A stretch of DNA of 64,000 nt from Papaver somniferum. Its lineage: Eukaryota > Streptophyta > Magnoliopsida > Ranunculales > Papaveraceae. This document shows, piece by piece, positions 35,690 through 47,209 of the stretch (the stretch's first letter is position 1; every line of letters begins with the position of its first letter). The notes under the pieces are model-generated. The model did no database searches. It was not told the origin of the DNA and saw nothing but the letters and a program-made list of their open reading frames with translations. A program made the position numbers and the translations under genes. The DNA lies in contig NC_039361.1 of NCBI RefSeq assembly GCF_003573695.1, forward strand, positions 92,026,149-92,090,148, given 5' to 3'.

Positions 35690-37435
35690 AAAAAAAAAGA
35701 TGGAAACAGGACACGCTTGCCTTTGTTAGAATTGTTGGGGGCTTAAATGTCTACTGAAAATGATTATATCTGATTATTCTTATTTTTCTTCTATTTTTCG
35801 TTCTTTTCTCTATCCCTCTCCATCACCCAAACCAAAACTTATCTTGTTCTCCACCTCTTTTTTACTTTCTTCTGAACAGAAATCTTGGAAATCAAAATCT
35901 ATGTCCCTCTCCCTCAGCCAAAACTCGTGAACCAATATTATCCTCAGCTAAACCTAGATCTGTTAAAATCAAAACTATCTTTTGTAGACATAAATCAAAC
36001 TCAATTTGCTATAAATCAAAACCCATCAGAAATCAAACCTAATTTTACTTACCAAAATTTCATTTTAAACAAACTCAATTTTCTATAAATCAAAACCCGT
36101 CAGAAATCAAACTTAATTTCACTTACCCAAATTTCGCTTTAAACCCTAAATATGTGATTTTTGCTTAAATGAAATGCGTTTACCGGTGAAACCCTTATTT
36201 CATTGTAATTGATTTTGTGAGTCAAGTTTATTTTGCATAGTTGAATACCAACCTCGATGAAAACTCTCTGATCTGAAATTTTATTTATGTGAATCTTATT
36301 TTACATCACGAAAAATATGAAGAAGGTAAGTCAAGAATTATGGCTTTATTTACATAAGAGATTTTCTAGGATTCTATCTCAACAAAACCATGTGTTACTT
36401 TAACTTTTTATGTTAGAAATTAATTGGATTGTTCACGATGATGAATTGCTAATAAACTTTTTGTCGTTTTTCTTGTTAGAGTGATGGCGATAAAGATTTG
36501 GTGGTGACGATGGTGAAATTTGGTGGCAAGACCATATATGAACGCTGGTAAGTTTTCAAATTAATTTTATCAAAAACCAGATTCAAAGTTTTTGTAGATT
36601 TTAGTAATATCAAGACCATATTTGAGGATAGTTATACTCTTCTCTCTGGAATTGGAGTTCTTAGTTTCCCTTTTTTTTTTTTAATATTAGTTTTACATTA
36701 TGCCCCTCTCTTGCAGGTGAGGAATGGTAGAGATAATGCATAGAACTGTTGGTGTTTGGAGCAACAGAAGATGAAATGGGTTTTGCAGTTTTAGTCTGAA
36801 GTTGAAGTTACAGGTTCAGGAGATGGATTTGGTTACTGCTAATGGGTGGATGAGATATGTACTGAAATGGCAGTTCATGGTGGTGATTGTTTCTTGAGGA
36901 ATTTGAGATGGAGATGGAACTGCTAGTGTTGATGAGATGGTTTGTTTTTGAAGCTGTATGTGGATAAGATGCAGAGAGACAGTGGGTTATATTTTTGCTG
37001 ATGCTTAGAGCTTGTGCTGATGTAGTGGATGTATGAGATGAAGATGGTTGAGCAGCAGAGAGGCCTTGAAATGTGTTGTGCTTGAATCTTGTTGTTATCA
37101 ACAGAATGGACTGTCTTGGTGATGTGTAAACAAGGAAGAAGAACAAATCTGGTGTTGAAGTTGAATGAATGGGTTGAGCTGATGTTGAGGAATGAGCTGA
37201 ATTGTAGATGGTTGGTGGTTTGGTATTGCAGGAATGGAGTTGTGTGGTTCAATGGCCTTGTACTTCGCAGAAGCAATTTCAGGAGCTGGATGCTAGGGTC
37301 AGGAAGCTACATCAAGTGTAGATGATGTTTCTGAACAAGAAATTGTCATGGACTTTAGAACTCAGGTTATTAGCATCGTGACCTGATAAATTTACCACTA
37401 CACTAAGGTGACATCCGCAACTTTGTGAAATTTTC
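35690..37435 (+). other. CACTA interior without a recognised gene
   Basis: The left part is AT-rich with a 67-codon frame at 35885 of no known similarity. From 36720 the plus strand becomes G/A-rich with no stable frame, like 24950-26930. Exon-like scraps with GT/AG borders may exist near 36484-36550, but I cannot name them. Confidence 0.5.
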
Positions 37436-37442
37436 GTTGCAG

Positions 37443-38581
37443 GTGATCGAGCCGTTTGTAACGTTGCTCCATTTCGACTTACCCACTGCTCTGCAAACTC
37501 AATACAGAGGATTCCTCGATAAAAAAATAGTGTACATATATATATATAACCTCGCTCAAATCGTTGATCTTTTGTTTTGTTTAGAATCACATTTTATAGT
37601 CGAAGAACCTCAACTGATAGTTTTATGAATTTATCATAGGGATGATTTCAGAGACTTTGCAGATCTTTGTTTCAAGAACTTCGGAGATGAAGTTAAACAT
37701 TGGACAACAATTAATGAGCCACAACTCTTTGCAATGTATGGTTACCGTGTTAGTCTTTCTCCGACTGGTGATAAAGTCAACGATCCATATGATGCTGCCC
37801 ATAACATCATCTTATCCCATGCTGCAGCTGCTAAACTCTATAAACAAATATATCAGGTATGAATTCACCAACGTATTTATATTCGTTAACGTTTACATGC
37901 AGCACATGTATATTTAACGTTTTTATTAGGCTGCACAAGAAGGAGAAATTGGTATTTCTATCGTGGGTCAATGGTTTGTGTCGCACTCGGACTCACCCCG
38001 TGATAAAGAAGCAGCAGAAAGGGCTAATGGCTTCATGGTTGGATGGTTCATGGAACCATTGGTCTATGGAGATTACCCTTTTATAATGAGAGCATTAGTG
38101 AGGGATAATCTTTCCATGTTTACAGACAAAGAGAAAGAAATGGTGAAGGGTTCTTATGATTTTATTGGTGTAAATTATTACACTGCTAGATACGCCAAAG
38201 ACATTCCTTTTACCAGTGAGCATAAGTTCACCTCCACAGACAAATACCAGTTTGTAGCACAGAAAGGTACATACGAATACTCATGCACAACTATAAGCTA
38301 CGTGCCTAGAACTTGGTAGATTTTTCCGCTAATATCCAGTTGCCCTGAATTGTACCACAGAGGAAAAAAATGGAGTTCCTATATATGCCCATTGGTAAGA
38401 TTCATCACATCATAACGTTTTATTTCCAAGTGGGACAATTAATTAACATTTTACATATTATATATATAGTCTCCTACTGGTGGTCCGGAGAGCATTTACA
38501 TTTATCCGGTGGGACTAAGAGACGTCCTGGTTTATATGAAAGAAAGATATGAAAATCCTAAGTTCTACGTTACTGAGAACG
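37443..38581 (+). pseudogene. Captured GH1 beta-glucosidase exons
   Basis: Consecutive exons of a family-1 glycoside hydrolase keep GT-AG borders: about 37443-37530, 37640-37856, 37930-38266, 38361-38394 and 38470-38581. They give IEPFVTLLHFDLP, then [21 protein letters not shown] with the acid/base motif WTTINEP. AAQEGEIGISIVGQWF and SYDFIGVNYYTARYA follow, then KNGVPIYAHW and finally the nucleophile motif FYVTENG. The N-terminal quarter and the C-terminal end are absent. The retained coding blocks look remarkably open, suggesting recent capture, but the fragment cannot fold as a complete barrel. Confidence 0.9.
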
Positions 38582-38776
38582 GTATGTCCAAAACTCTTTG
38601 GCGATGATATCACCAGAATATTTTTTTATTGGACAGTAAGATTTCACTCCTAGATACAAATTTTGTATTGATTAACAAATCCATCATTGGGAAATAGTTT
38701 TGTTTTACTGCAGTATATCCTCCTCCATCAAGCTCATTAAAATTCCTACTTTGTGCACATTGTTTAATCCTTACAG

Positions 38777-39332
38777 GCTGATGGTTATCAAAGAACAGGT
38801 TGCTTCAATTTTCTTTGCCAGGGTTTCATACAAGTGCTCTCTAGTATATCATTTGGTGATCCATTAGATCCAATAAATTTATTGATGCGTGTTAAAGTAT
38901 ATCGTGTAAGGAACTCTCAACCAGATGATGTCTTGTTGTGCATTTTAAGTTTACTAGTTAACTTGCCTTAATACTTAGGGCCGCATAATTTAGAGGCGCA
39001 ATAGTTTTTGGATTAGCGACTGGCCAAGCTAATGAAGAACTGATGCATCTTATGTTTGGAAACTTTGACAGGAACAAAAAAGTGTTAATCGGTGGTTATC
39101 CATTGACCGCGAAATGATAGGGTACTGGCCAAATGAGCTCTTTACTCATCTAGCACATGATGCTTCTGTTGTCAGATACGGCGGAATAGCGGGGGCAGTA
39201 TTCAGAAGCCCAAGTGATCCAATGGGAAATGGAAATTTACCATCGTTTAGTATCCAACAGTCTGGATGGATGAAGGAAATGAAGGTCTACAACGAATCAG
39301 GATTCCACGTTTTCTTTGATTTTTATTTATAA
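38777..39332 (+). pseudogene. Captured neprosin-domain (DUF239) exons
   Basis: Two exon-like pieces, about 38777-38905 and 39072-39310, match the second half of plant neprosin-domain proteins. The first gives ADGYQRTGCFNFLCQGFIQV. The second gives RWLSIDREMIGYWPNELF, HLAHDASVVRYGGI and DPMGNGNLP. Neprosin proteins are secreted proteases or putative proteases. Here the propeptide and the first part of the domain are missing, and the second piece runs into a stop at 39330-39332. The fragment follows the GH1 exons in the same direction, although the two families are unrelated. Confidence 0.82.
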
Positions 39333-39550
39333 AGTATACAAGAAACAATATACACCAGCGGATTGTTTTAACCTTAATAGATCTTACCTCTGTTTCTTTA
39401 TGTATGTACTAATGCTTCTCATCTTTCTCTCTTTTGCAGTTCAGTTCTTTCTTATCACAAATGCATTCTTATATTTCATCAATAATTCTGATTTCGAATA
39501 GATAGTTAACCAAGGTACTTACGACCTTTTTTTTTCTTTTTCTTTTTCAG

Positions 39551-39687
39551 TAGTGCCCTCCGCTGAAGGTCAATCACTTGCTGACGAGTATTCCAGAAGT
39601 GCTCAATACCTTGCGTATTTTGGTGGAAAAGTTGGGTTACGGTATGCTGAGAGTTGTGCTCGTGGTGGGATCTGCTACTTAAACAGG
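39551..39687 (+). pseudogene. Exon-like fragment of unrecognised origin
   Basis: An AG acceptor near 39550 and a GT donor at 39688 bracket an open stretch reading SAEGQSLADEYSRSAQYLAY, then FGGKVGLRYAESCARGGICY. Codon use and the bracketing splice sites suggest a real captured exon. I do not recognise the parent gene; it lies between the neprosin and HDR pieces. Confidence 0.5.
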
Positions 39688-40024
39688 TGATATTTTATAT
39701 GTTCTACTTGTGTTTATGTGATTTTTTGTTAGTTCAGTTCTGTTAAATCATCGTACTTGAATACTTATGGGTTTGTCAGTTCTTTACTACTTTTACTCAC
39801 TGGTTCCGTCCAAAATCTATATGTATGAACTACTCTCTAAAATTTGAATAAAATGCTCATGTACAACATATAAGCATTGTATTATGCCAACAGCATATAT
39901 ACTTCCTTGTTCTCTTTGAGTTTCGTCTTTTGGTAATCAGTTAGATTGCTCTTGATGAATATGATATGATTTATATTTTGCGAATTAGATCTTCAAGTTA
40001 ATATGTTGTCTATTGATGTTGCAG

Positions 40025-40114
40025 CAGCATGGTAAGTTGGTTGACAAAGAAAATCGGCCAACGGAGGGTCCTGTCATTATAGGTGTAACTTCAGGTGCTT
40101 CTACCCAAGATAAA
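40025..40114 (+). pseudogene. Captured exon of HDR (IspH, HMBPP reductase)
   Basis: The exon-like block HGKLVDKENRPTEGPVIIG, then VTSGASTQDK, is bordered by GCAG and GTAATT. It matches the penultimate exon of plant 4-hydroxy-3-methylbut-2-enyl diphosphate reductase, the last plastid MEP-pathway enzyme, where the family reads GVTSGASTPDK. No other HDR exon is visible, so this is a single-exon capture. Confidence 0.85.
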
Positions 40115-42498
40115 GTAATTTTCCTCACAGCAAACTTGGTTCTATTTTCCATAGTACCTTACACCATAAATCTGCACCTGAAGTGGCATCACTCTATGGC
40201 AATACGGTGATATTTTGTGTGACATGATATATGTGCTTGTATGGTTTGATTTGATGGCCCTGTGACCGTACTGCTAAGTGTTTGTTGTTGGAATGAACAT
40301 TATCGATTCTATTCTCATTTTCTTGTAATAGGTTCATATTTGTTTTCTTATGATTTGTAATCAACATTTTGATTGTTCGTTCTGCAGAAAAGATGCTGCG
40401 AAGCTGGTAATTTATGGATGGATTGGTCAATTACATCATGTCATTGTGCCTAGATGCAGCAAAAGAATCGAGGTACCTTGTAGATGCTAGTTGAAACTTG
40501 GGAAAGTCCTGTAGTGTGCCAACATACACACTCCCACTATTTTCTTGTTGCTCTAATCCTTAAAGCTAGGACTAAGCTAGTATTTGGAGTAACAACTGGA
40601 AACAATAGCTTCATAGCAATATATTTCTTATGTTCGAAATGGAATTTCATTGCATTTTTTTCAAACTTAGTTTATCTTGTTGTAAGGATTAGTGATGATC
40701 TGATAAAATTGGGTCTTTTAGTTGATCAACAAAGGTATATGAAGGTGCAGAAATCCGCCGGAACTGTCGTCGGAATTTATTTATTTTTTATTCGGAATTA
40801 TCATCGGATTTTATTTTATTTTCACCTTTAAATGGGTTTGCAACGTATATAATTGTTGCTCAAATTAGAGTAATATGTTGCCTAAATTAATGTAGCTGTT
40901 GCACAAATTAAAGAATCCCTTGCTCAAAAACGTTGGTAAACTTGTTGACCAACGTTTTTATGCGTTGCACAGATTAATTTGCCCAACGGATTTTCGCGTT
41001 GCACATAAATTTGCTACGCCATATTTCCATACGCGTTGGTGAAATTCATTGAACGCTTATATCCACCCCAAATCGGATGTTTTGGTGTAGTGTATGGTTA
41101 ATATGAATAAGGTTGACATGAGAGTAACCATATGGCTAACCTTGGTTAACTATTTGTGAACTAACATGGTGAACACGTTTGGATACGGTTACATAAACCT
41201 AAATGAGGGTACATTTCATTTGTGTGTAAAAAGCTAAGTTCGATCTGACGGTTGAAAGATATAGCTTGGTTGAATCAGGTTTTTCATCTAACGGTGATTA
41301 TTGAATGCGTTGTTACCAAGGTAACTTGGATTGCAAACCCTGATTTGAAAACTATATAAAGGAGATCTCTATCAACTGGGAAACCTAATCCGCACACCTC
41401 CTGTGTGTTACTAGTTGCATAACAAGAGTCGATTCTCCTTTAACCTTAGGTTTCTTCTCGAGACCCTGTAGGTTAACAACTTGAAGACTTCATTGGGATT
41501 GTGAAGCCAGACCCAACTATTGTCTTTGTAGTTGCGTGATCTGATCTTGATGTTTCTATCGTGATTGAGTGCAACTGTAAAATTGGCTTGAGATTTATAT
41601 CTCTGATAGTCAAAATAGAAAAGTAATCACAAACACCTTCGTCTCATCGTTTGTGATTCCACAATAACTTGTTTCGCTAGTCGATTAAGTTTATTGTGAG
41701 GTGATTGATAATACTAGGATGTTCTTTGGGAATATAAGTCCGGTTTATCAATTGGTTCATGTTCACCTTGATTTATCAAAAGACGGGACAAAAACTCTTG
41801 GGTATTTCTGTGGGAGACAGATTTATTCAATCCTATAGACTTTTCTGTGTGAGACAGATTTGTTTATCAAGTATTCGACTTTGGGTCGTAGCAACTCTTA
41901 TTTGTGGGTGAGATCAGCTAAGGGAATCAAGTGCGTAATATCCTGCTGAGATCAGAGACGTGAGGAGCGCAACTGTACCTTGAATCAGTGTGAGATTGAT
42001 TAGGGTTCAACTACAGTTCAGTCCGAAGTTAATTGGTAGTGGGCTAGTGTCTGTAGCGGCTTAATACAGTGTGGTGTTCAATCTGGACTAGGTCCAGGGT
42101 TTTTCTGCATTTGCGGTTTCCTCATTAACAAAATTCTGGTGTCTGTGTTATTTCTTTTCTGCATTACATTTTGTTATATAATTGAAATAACACAGGTTGT
42201 GCGTTAAGATCAATCAATTAGAATATCCAACCTTTGGTTGTTGATTTACATTGATTGACACTTGAACATTGGTCTTTGGTACCGTTAAAGTAATTCCTCT
42301 TATATTCAATCGGGCTCGCATATTTCCATTTGCTGATTGCGGATTGAATTAAGAGTTAGAGATATTAAACTCTTTGATATACTTTATTCTAGATTGAGTC
42401 TGACTGTCTAGTTGATTCTCTAGAAAATATATTGGAGTAAGTCCCCTCAGATTGCCAAACGAATTGTTGAGTGTGGTTGTTAGACCCCCGCATTTTCA

Positions 42499-44330
42499 AT
42501 CTTCATACACATTTTCCAGAACCTCATGATGTCCAGAATGAATCTCAGTTGTTAGAAACCCATCCTATGGTTGATGTGGTTAACCCAGGCTATGATACCA
42601 AAATTGACTTTGTTTTCCCACCAAAAAATTTTCTTTCAATTGTGGGAACATATGTGTCATTTATTAAGTTTTGAGACTAAACCTAATTACTTTAGGAGAT
42701 TAGGGTCGACACATTTTCTTAAGAATGACCACCACTATGGTCAACTGTGTGAGTCAAATCTGATTGACTTAGAGGATCCCCAATTATTCAGGTTATTGTT
42801 ATGTGCTTCTAAGTTCTTAGTTGAGTATTTTCAGACTCTACAACTTGATCTTTGGGATCTTATCTTTGAGGAAATCCAGTCCAGGAAAACATTTTATCAA
42901 GACCCTTTTATAGAACCTGAACCTGAACCACAGCTAGATGTAGTTGTCTTAAACAGGAAACTAGACAAGGGTGTGCTTTATTTGTTAATTTTCTTGGCAT
43001 GTTGCAGATTGCTTTTACTTGTGATAGCCCTATTTGGTTTTGGTGATCCGATGTTATTCCGTCTATTACTTTATGATTCTATAAGGTGACTAATCCTTTC
43101 TTAGCCTGGCTGAAGACTTCAAACTTAGCACTTCTTGGGAGGTAACCCATGCTCATGCAACACGGTAATATCTTTCCTTAATTCTTTTCTTCAAGTGGTA
43201 ACAATTTCTCCTTGTTCATGCTTTTAATTTAATATTTGGAACATTGAGGACAATGTTAGATTTAAATTTGGGGGTATGGAAGAAACTTTTTAGTTGCAGT
43301 ATATGATAAATAAACTCCAGAGCCTAGAAATTTATGCCTATTAAGGATAGCACTAACCAATCTAAGTGTATGGAATCATCTTGGTTATCGGAGTTGAGGA
43401 ACCAATTTGATTGGATGGAATCATGGAAACATCCAAATAGAGTCTATTCATAAAAGCACAGATCTCAGGTGTTAGAAATAACATGGTAGTTTCGTCATAT
43501 CTCGTAGAGTCCTTTTCACCTTCTATTTTTATTTTCATTTAAATATGTTTCTCTAAGTGATTTGGTGGAGCACACGAATCAAGTTATTTCCAGTGCTAGG
43601 GTGAAATAAAGTGATTGAGTTACCCATGAGAGAAAAAAATTTGAGACCAGACCATCAGACCAACCAGAATAAATCAATAAAGTCGACCACTGGTCCCCTT
43701 GTATATGCCAGTTGTGTTGATATTAGTCAGACCAATATCTCAGTCTATTAGGATAGGTTCATCCTGGCAGTGGCCTTCAGACATATATGGAAAACACCGT
43801 TCACCTTAGTCAACATCAAAACCATCTACATTTTTCTCTATATCCATCTTCTTAATCTATCCATATGATTTGTTGACTCCGGATATTGATGTCCATAGTG
43901 CGACTATTTGAGTAGAGCTTTGTCAGTTATATATGAATTTTAGTATGTGAATGCAAACTCGTATACAACAATTGGAATTTCGCATCAGGGTACTTCCTCC
44001 TGTAGTCAATGAGAGTATGCCAACCAAGGAGACTCTTTAGTGCCTTTCAAGGTTCTGCGTAGATAGCTAGGGTCTGGAGTAAACATTTTGTGGGTACACC
44101 TCTTCTAAACCCTCCCGAGATTATAACTCGGCCACTAGGGATACCTAGGGGTTCAAAGGCTTGTTGCACACGCTAAGTGCAATCGCGATGCCTACGACAG
44201 TGAGTTAGGATTTTTTTATTCTAGACTAGATTTGCTCGAGGACTAACAAATAATAAGTTTGAGGGTATTTGATAGACACATTTTTGTGTTCAAGTTGTCC
44301 TCAATTTTCTGTATTGTTGGTACCCGATTT
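42499..44330 (+). mobile_element. 3' remnant of a second Athila-type element
   Basis: Starting at the copia LTR border, this piece carries the end of an Athila 3' frame (below) and the words GGGAGGTAACCCA. The purine tract TTTAAATTTGGGGGTATGG follows (43258-43276). A 1-kb non-coding tract resembles the 3' region of the first Athila. A second purine tract (AAGTTTGAGGGTATT) leads directly into an LTR start, TGATAGACACATTTTTGTG, at 44272. The LTR is cut after about 60 bp. The solo LTR at 33935 belongs to the same family. Confidence 0.75.
42571..43089 (+). pseudogene. Env-like/3' ORF fragment of Athila type
   Basis: An open frame of about 170 codons has the segment GSTHFLKNDHHYGQLCE, LIDLEDPQLFRLLLCASKFL and a Pro-Glu-rich stretch (EPEPEPQLD). 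It ends with one hydrophobic helix (GVLYLLIFLACCRLLLLVI) followed by ALFGFGDPMLFRLLLYDSIR. This matches the poorly understood env-like 3' frame known from Athila-group elements. The upstream part is in another frame or absent, so it is a fragment. Confidence 0.7.
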
Positions 44331-44857
44331 TGTCAAATGACTGTGTCACACAAATCATGTAAGATGTTTCAAGGCAATTTTCACATGATCATCTTTTGAT
44401 TTAATATTTAGTTTCCAACAAATAAATTATTTCCAACTTAACTCATCAAGAATAATGATGAACATAGTTAAAGCAAAAAGCTTCCAATACATATTTCGAC
44501 AAATAGATAAGCGAGATAAACTCAACTCGAAATATCGAATGTGTATAATGTAAAAATCTATATAGCTATACGACTTAGTCTCATTAGATGATAGAATAGA
44601 ATAGACTTCTGAGTGATAGATAAGTTTTACTCTCCACATATCTTTTGTTGATGAAGTTCCTCCAAGCTCTCCTCGGTAGATCTTCGTCTTCAATCTATGA
44701 ACACCGTGAAATCTAAAGCTTAACTACACATTCTATCCTAACCTGAGACATAGCTATAAGTAGACTAGAAATCAAGTATATAGTTTTGATCAACTAAACT
44801 TGATAAACAAGCTTGGGATAGCAACGCTTGCAAGTTTGACCGAGCAGTGCTCTAACA
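44331..44857 (-). repeat. Copia-type LTR fragment, minus strand
   Basis: On the minus strand it starts TGTTAGAGCACTGCTCGGTC at 44857, the same start as the LTR ending at 24157. Its order of words (GAAGACGAAGATC, CATCAACAAAAGATATGTGGAG, TATTTCGAGTTGAG) parallels 33060-33300 in the large copia LTR. Only the first 0.5 kb is present. Confidence 0.7.
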
Positions 44858-45689
44858 CATTTATCTTTTAACTTAATCGTCTGATCTCATCCGTCTTTTG
44901 ACTTATCATAAGATAAAGGCCACGTTGAATTTGTCTTTGGAAAGATTAGCAACTTTCCTAAATCAAATGTCACAAAAAAGAAGGTACACCCACTTGTTAC
45001 GTGCTAAGTTAAGATTTAAATAAATTTCGTGTTCAAAAAATCCGTGTCTTCCGCGAGTATCCATTTATTTCCCATAAGTCCTAAATGTATACGCTAACAA
45101 TGTAATTTTGAATAATAACTTCTGGGAGCCACTTAGTGACGAGTCCCTTTTAGATTCCAAGTCGAGAAAAAACGTGAACCGGTAGTAATCATTTTATTAG
45201 CAAAATAATCAAGGGAAAGAAGATAACACCCGTAGTTGGGTCTAATGCGCCAAACTTCACAAATGAAATTCTCTAAGTATTTGCATTAATTGACAAAGTG
45301 AAGCTCATATATTCAAAAGATTCAGCACATACGATAACGCCCTTTCTGTATTTCATATAAATTTCTTTTTTAATATTTTTTTTATTCAAATAAATGTCAT
45401 GTAAACTAACTCTAGGTAAGCGTATTAAAAATCAAGTTTGAAGGTTTCCATTCTCTGTAGAGAATAACTACCTTAATTTCCAGATTCATCGCACAAGTAT
45501 CGGGTTGATTTCGATAATCATAACATCGTGGTTGTAAGTTAGATCAAATCAAGTGCCTTTTCCGAACGAAAGCAATCCCGTTTACATCTTCAATGAGCAC
45601 TTCCACGTCAATCAACCTCGGGTTCGAGCCCCATCTATTTCATTAGTAGGAATTACCAATAGGTACTATTATGGTAGTCTTAGTTAATG
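44858..45689. other. Intergenic sequence without a gene
   Basis: It opens with the phrase 'tctcatccgtcttttgacttatcataagataaaggccacg', which recurs at 50200 and 62365. The rest is AT-rich, with no coding sequence I can support. Confidence 0.6.
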
Positions 45690-45965
45690 GCAGGTCCACC
45701 CACTAAAGCCCAGTAACTAGAGGTCCATAGTTTTAGAGAAGAAAAAAATTGGACCCAAAATTTTATTCCCAGGTCCTAGACACGTGCGAGACTATTGGTG
45801 TACATATTTATAATACCCAAATTAACCTTTAGTGCAATAAATATATAAACAAGGGATTGATTATTTTTTCCAGATTTGTTTTTTCTTTTCTCTTTCCTCT
45901 CACTGCTGCTACTGGATTTTGATGAAATCCAATTCATTTTCTTCATCCTCTCTCGTTTGTGTATC

Positions 45966-47209
45966 ATGAAAAGTTCTGGTGATGAATATTTTTATAAGGT
46001 CTTGATCGATTCACGAATCCAAGATCGATTCTGTTTATATGGAGCTTCTGGTAAGTTGATTTAATCACTAATTAGTTGATGTTTGATTATGTTTTCCGGT
46101 CTTCGTGCTTAATTAGATCTGATATTTTATTTTCATTTTGTTAGTCTTTGATTTGTTTTTAGTTTGATTTTGTATATTAATCATCAGTACGTATATGATG
46201 TACTGGTGGTTTTTGATGAAAATAGTTCAGATCTAGTTATAAAATCATGTTTTATGTTCATTTCGTTACTAAATCTGATATTTTTAGTTTTGTTTTTGTT
46301 GGCTTTTGGTTTAGTTTCAGTTTGCTTTTGTGTATTAACCATCAGTACGTGTATGACGTACTATTTTTCCGTGTTTACTATGCATCTATAGGTTTGGTTT
46401 CAGTTTTGGTTGTTTATTAACCATCAGTTCGTATATGACGTACTGTTTTTATGCATCTTGATCGTAATTATTCGATCTTTTTGGGTTAGATTATGATTTA
46501 TTTTAGCTTATTTGAACTTTCAATTTGATTATCTTGTTATTTTCGTTTCTTTATTTTCTCAAAATCATGTTTGTTTGTTGTTTCACGGGTATTATCCGGC
46601 AGTACATATGTTGCATACTAATTTGAACTTCTTTTGATTTTGTTTTATTCTTAGTTTTATCACTTGTTGTGGTTTGATACATAAGTACATATCTTTCATA
46701 CTAAAATAAGACTCTCGATTATGTTTTTTTGATAGATTCATTACATGTGGTTTGTTTTTTAGTTCATGAATCAGCAGTACATATGTGTCATACTGATACG
46801 AACTGCTTTTGATTATGTTTTATTCTTAGTTATATCATTTGTTGTTGTTTCATCCATAGTGTTTTTATTCTTAGTTATATCATTATGTGGAATACTGATA
46901 CAAACTGTTTTTTTTTTGGGTTGATCCATTAGTACGTATGTGTAGTACTGAATATGTGCTTTAATTCGTCTATATTCATGGATTCGTCACTTTTTCTTTA
47001 CATGCAGTTGATTTTTTAGTTCATTTGATTTTGTTTTATTCAAAGTTTTGCCACTGTTTGTCTGTTGGTAGTTTAGTTCGGGTTAGGTGTAGGAATGGAT
47101 CGTGGTGGCCGTGGCGTATAATGGGATTTCCTGAATTTCTTGATGGTTGCGTCCTTTCTCTGAAGGATCAAACTCCGGTGAAGTTCTTGGGACGATATAA
47201 TGCAAACAT
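45966..47209 (+). pseudogene. Captured first two exons of a PWWP-domain protein gene
   Basis: Exon 1 (45966-46050) opens with MKSSGDEYFYK and ends GAS before GTAAG. Exon 2 (47065-47209) gives VGSLVRVRCRNGSWWPWRIM, then LKDQTPVKFLGRYN, ending before GTAAG. This is the N-terminal half of a plant PWWP (Pro-Trp-Trp-Pro) domain, a chromatin-reading module; the family reads GxLVWVRRRNGSWWPGRI there. Intron position and phase fit the parent: one base of the Val codon is in exon 1. The acceptor before exon 2 reads TG instead of AG and several core residues are changed (W to R, G to W), so this is a decaying capture. Confidence 0.85.

Larger units (their letters stand above)
35565..41095. mobile_element. 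CACTA transposon carrying captured host gene fragments
   Basis: The element at 35568-41092 (5525 bp) starts CACTACACCA and ends TGGTGTAGTG, a perfect 10-bp terminal inverted repeat. It is flanked by the 3-bp target duplication TAT (35565-35567, 41093-41095). The left LTR of the host element shows the empty site (TAGTTATGG, 27603). Subterminal zones at about 35600-35680 and 40830-41040 hold many CAACG/CGTTG words, the usual CACTA subterminal transposase-binding type of repeat. No transposase is encoded. The middle holds exons from at least three unrelated plant genes, so it is a non-autonomous, gene-transducing element. Confidence 0.93.
26943..42498 (+). mobile_element. Long-LTR copia-derived element without pol, nested by three insertions
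   Basis: The right LTR starts directly after the purine tract CTAAGGGGGAG at 32895 and ends TTTTCA at 42498. Without its two insertions it is about 2.55 kb. The left LTR (26943-29014) lacks roughly the first 480 bp. A PBS matching initiator tRNA-Met follows. The 3.9-kb interior has a degenerate gag-like frame with a CCHC knuckle, one further unknown frame and copia-type GGGGGAG words, but no protease, integrase or RT. It could only move with help from another element. No target duplication is visible, which fits the left truncation. Confidence 0.8.
32895..42498 (+). repeat. Right LTR of the copia-derived element, split in three
   Basis: LTR segments are 32895-33934, 35465-35567 and 41093-42498; the left LTR shows the uninterrupted order. 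An Athila-type solo LTR (33935-35464) and a CACTA element (35568-41092) interrupt it. The first 480 bp have no partner on the left but resemble, in the same relative place, the copia LTR fragment at 44331-44857 read on the minus strand. This supports 32895 as the true LTR start. Confidence 0.8.

Noticed and set aside
36808..37276. Minus-strand frames of about 115 codons
   Set aside because: Same strand-bias effect in the G/A-rich tract; no motif.
43321..44260. A separate gene in the Athila 3' tract
   Set aside because: No lasting open frame, and the tract matches the 3' non-coding region of the first Athila.
45600..45660. GGGTTCGAGCCCC resembling a tRNA or SINE B box
   Set aside because: No matching A box at the right distance and no cloverleaf; probably chance or an old SINE scrap.
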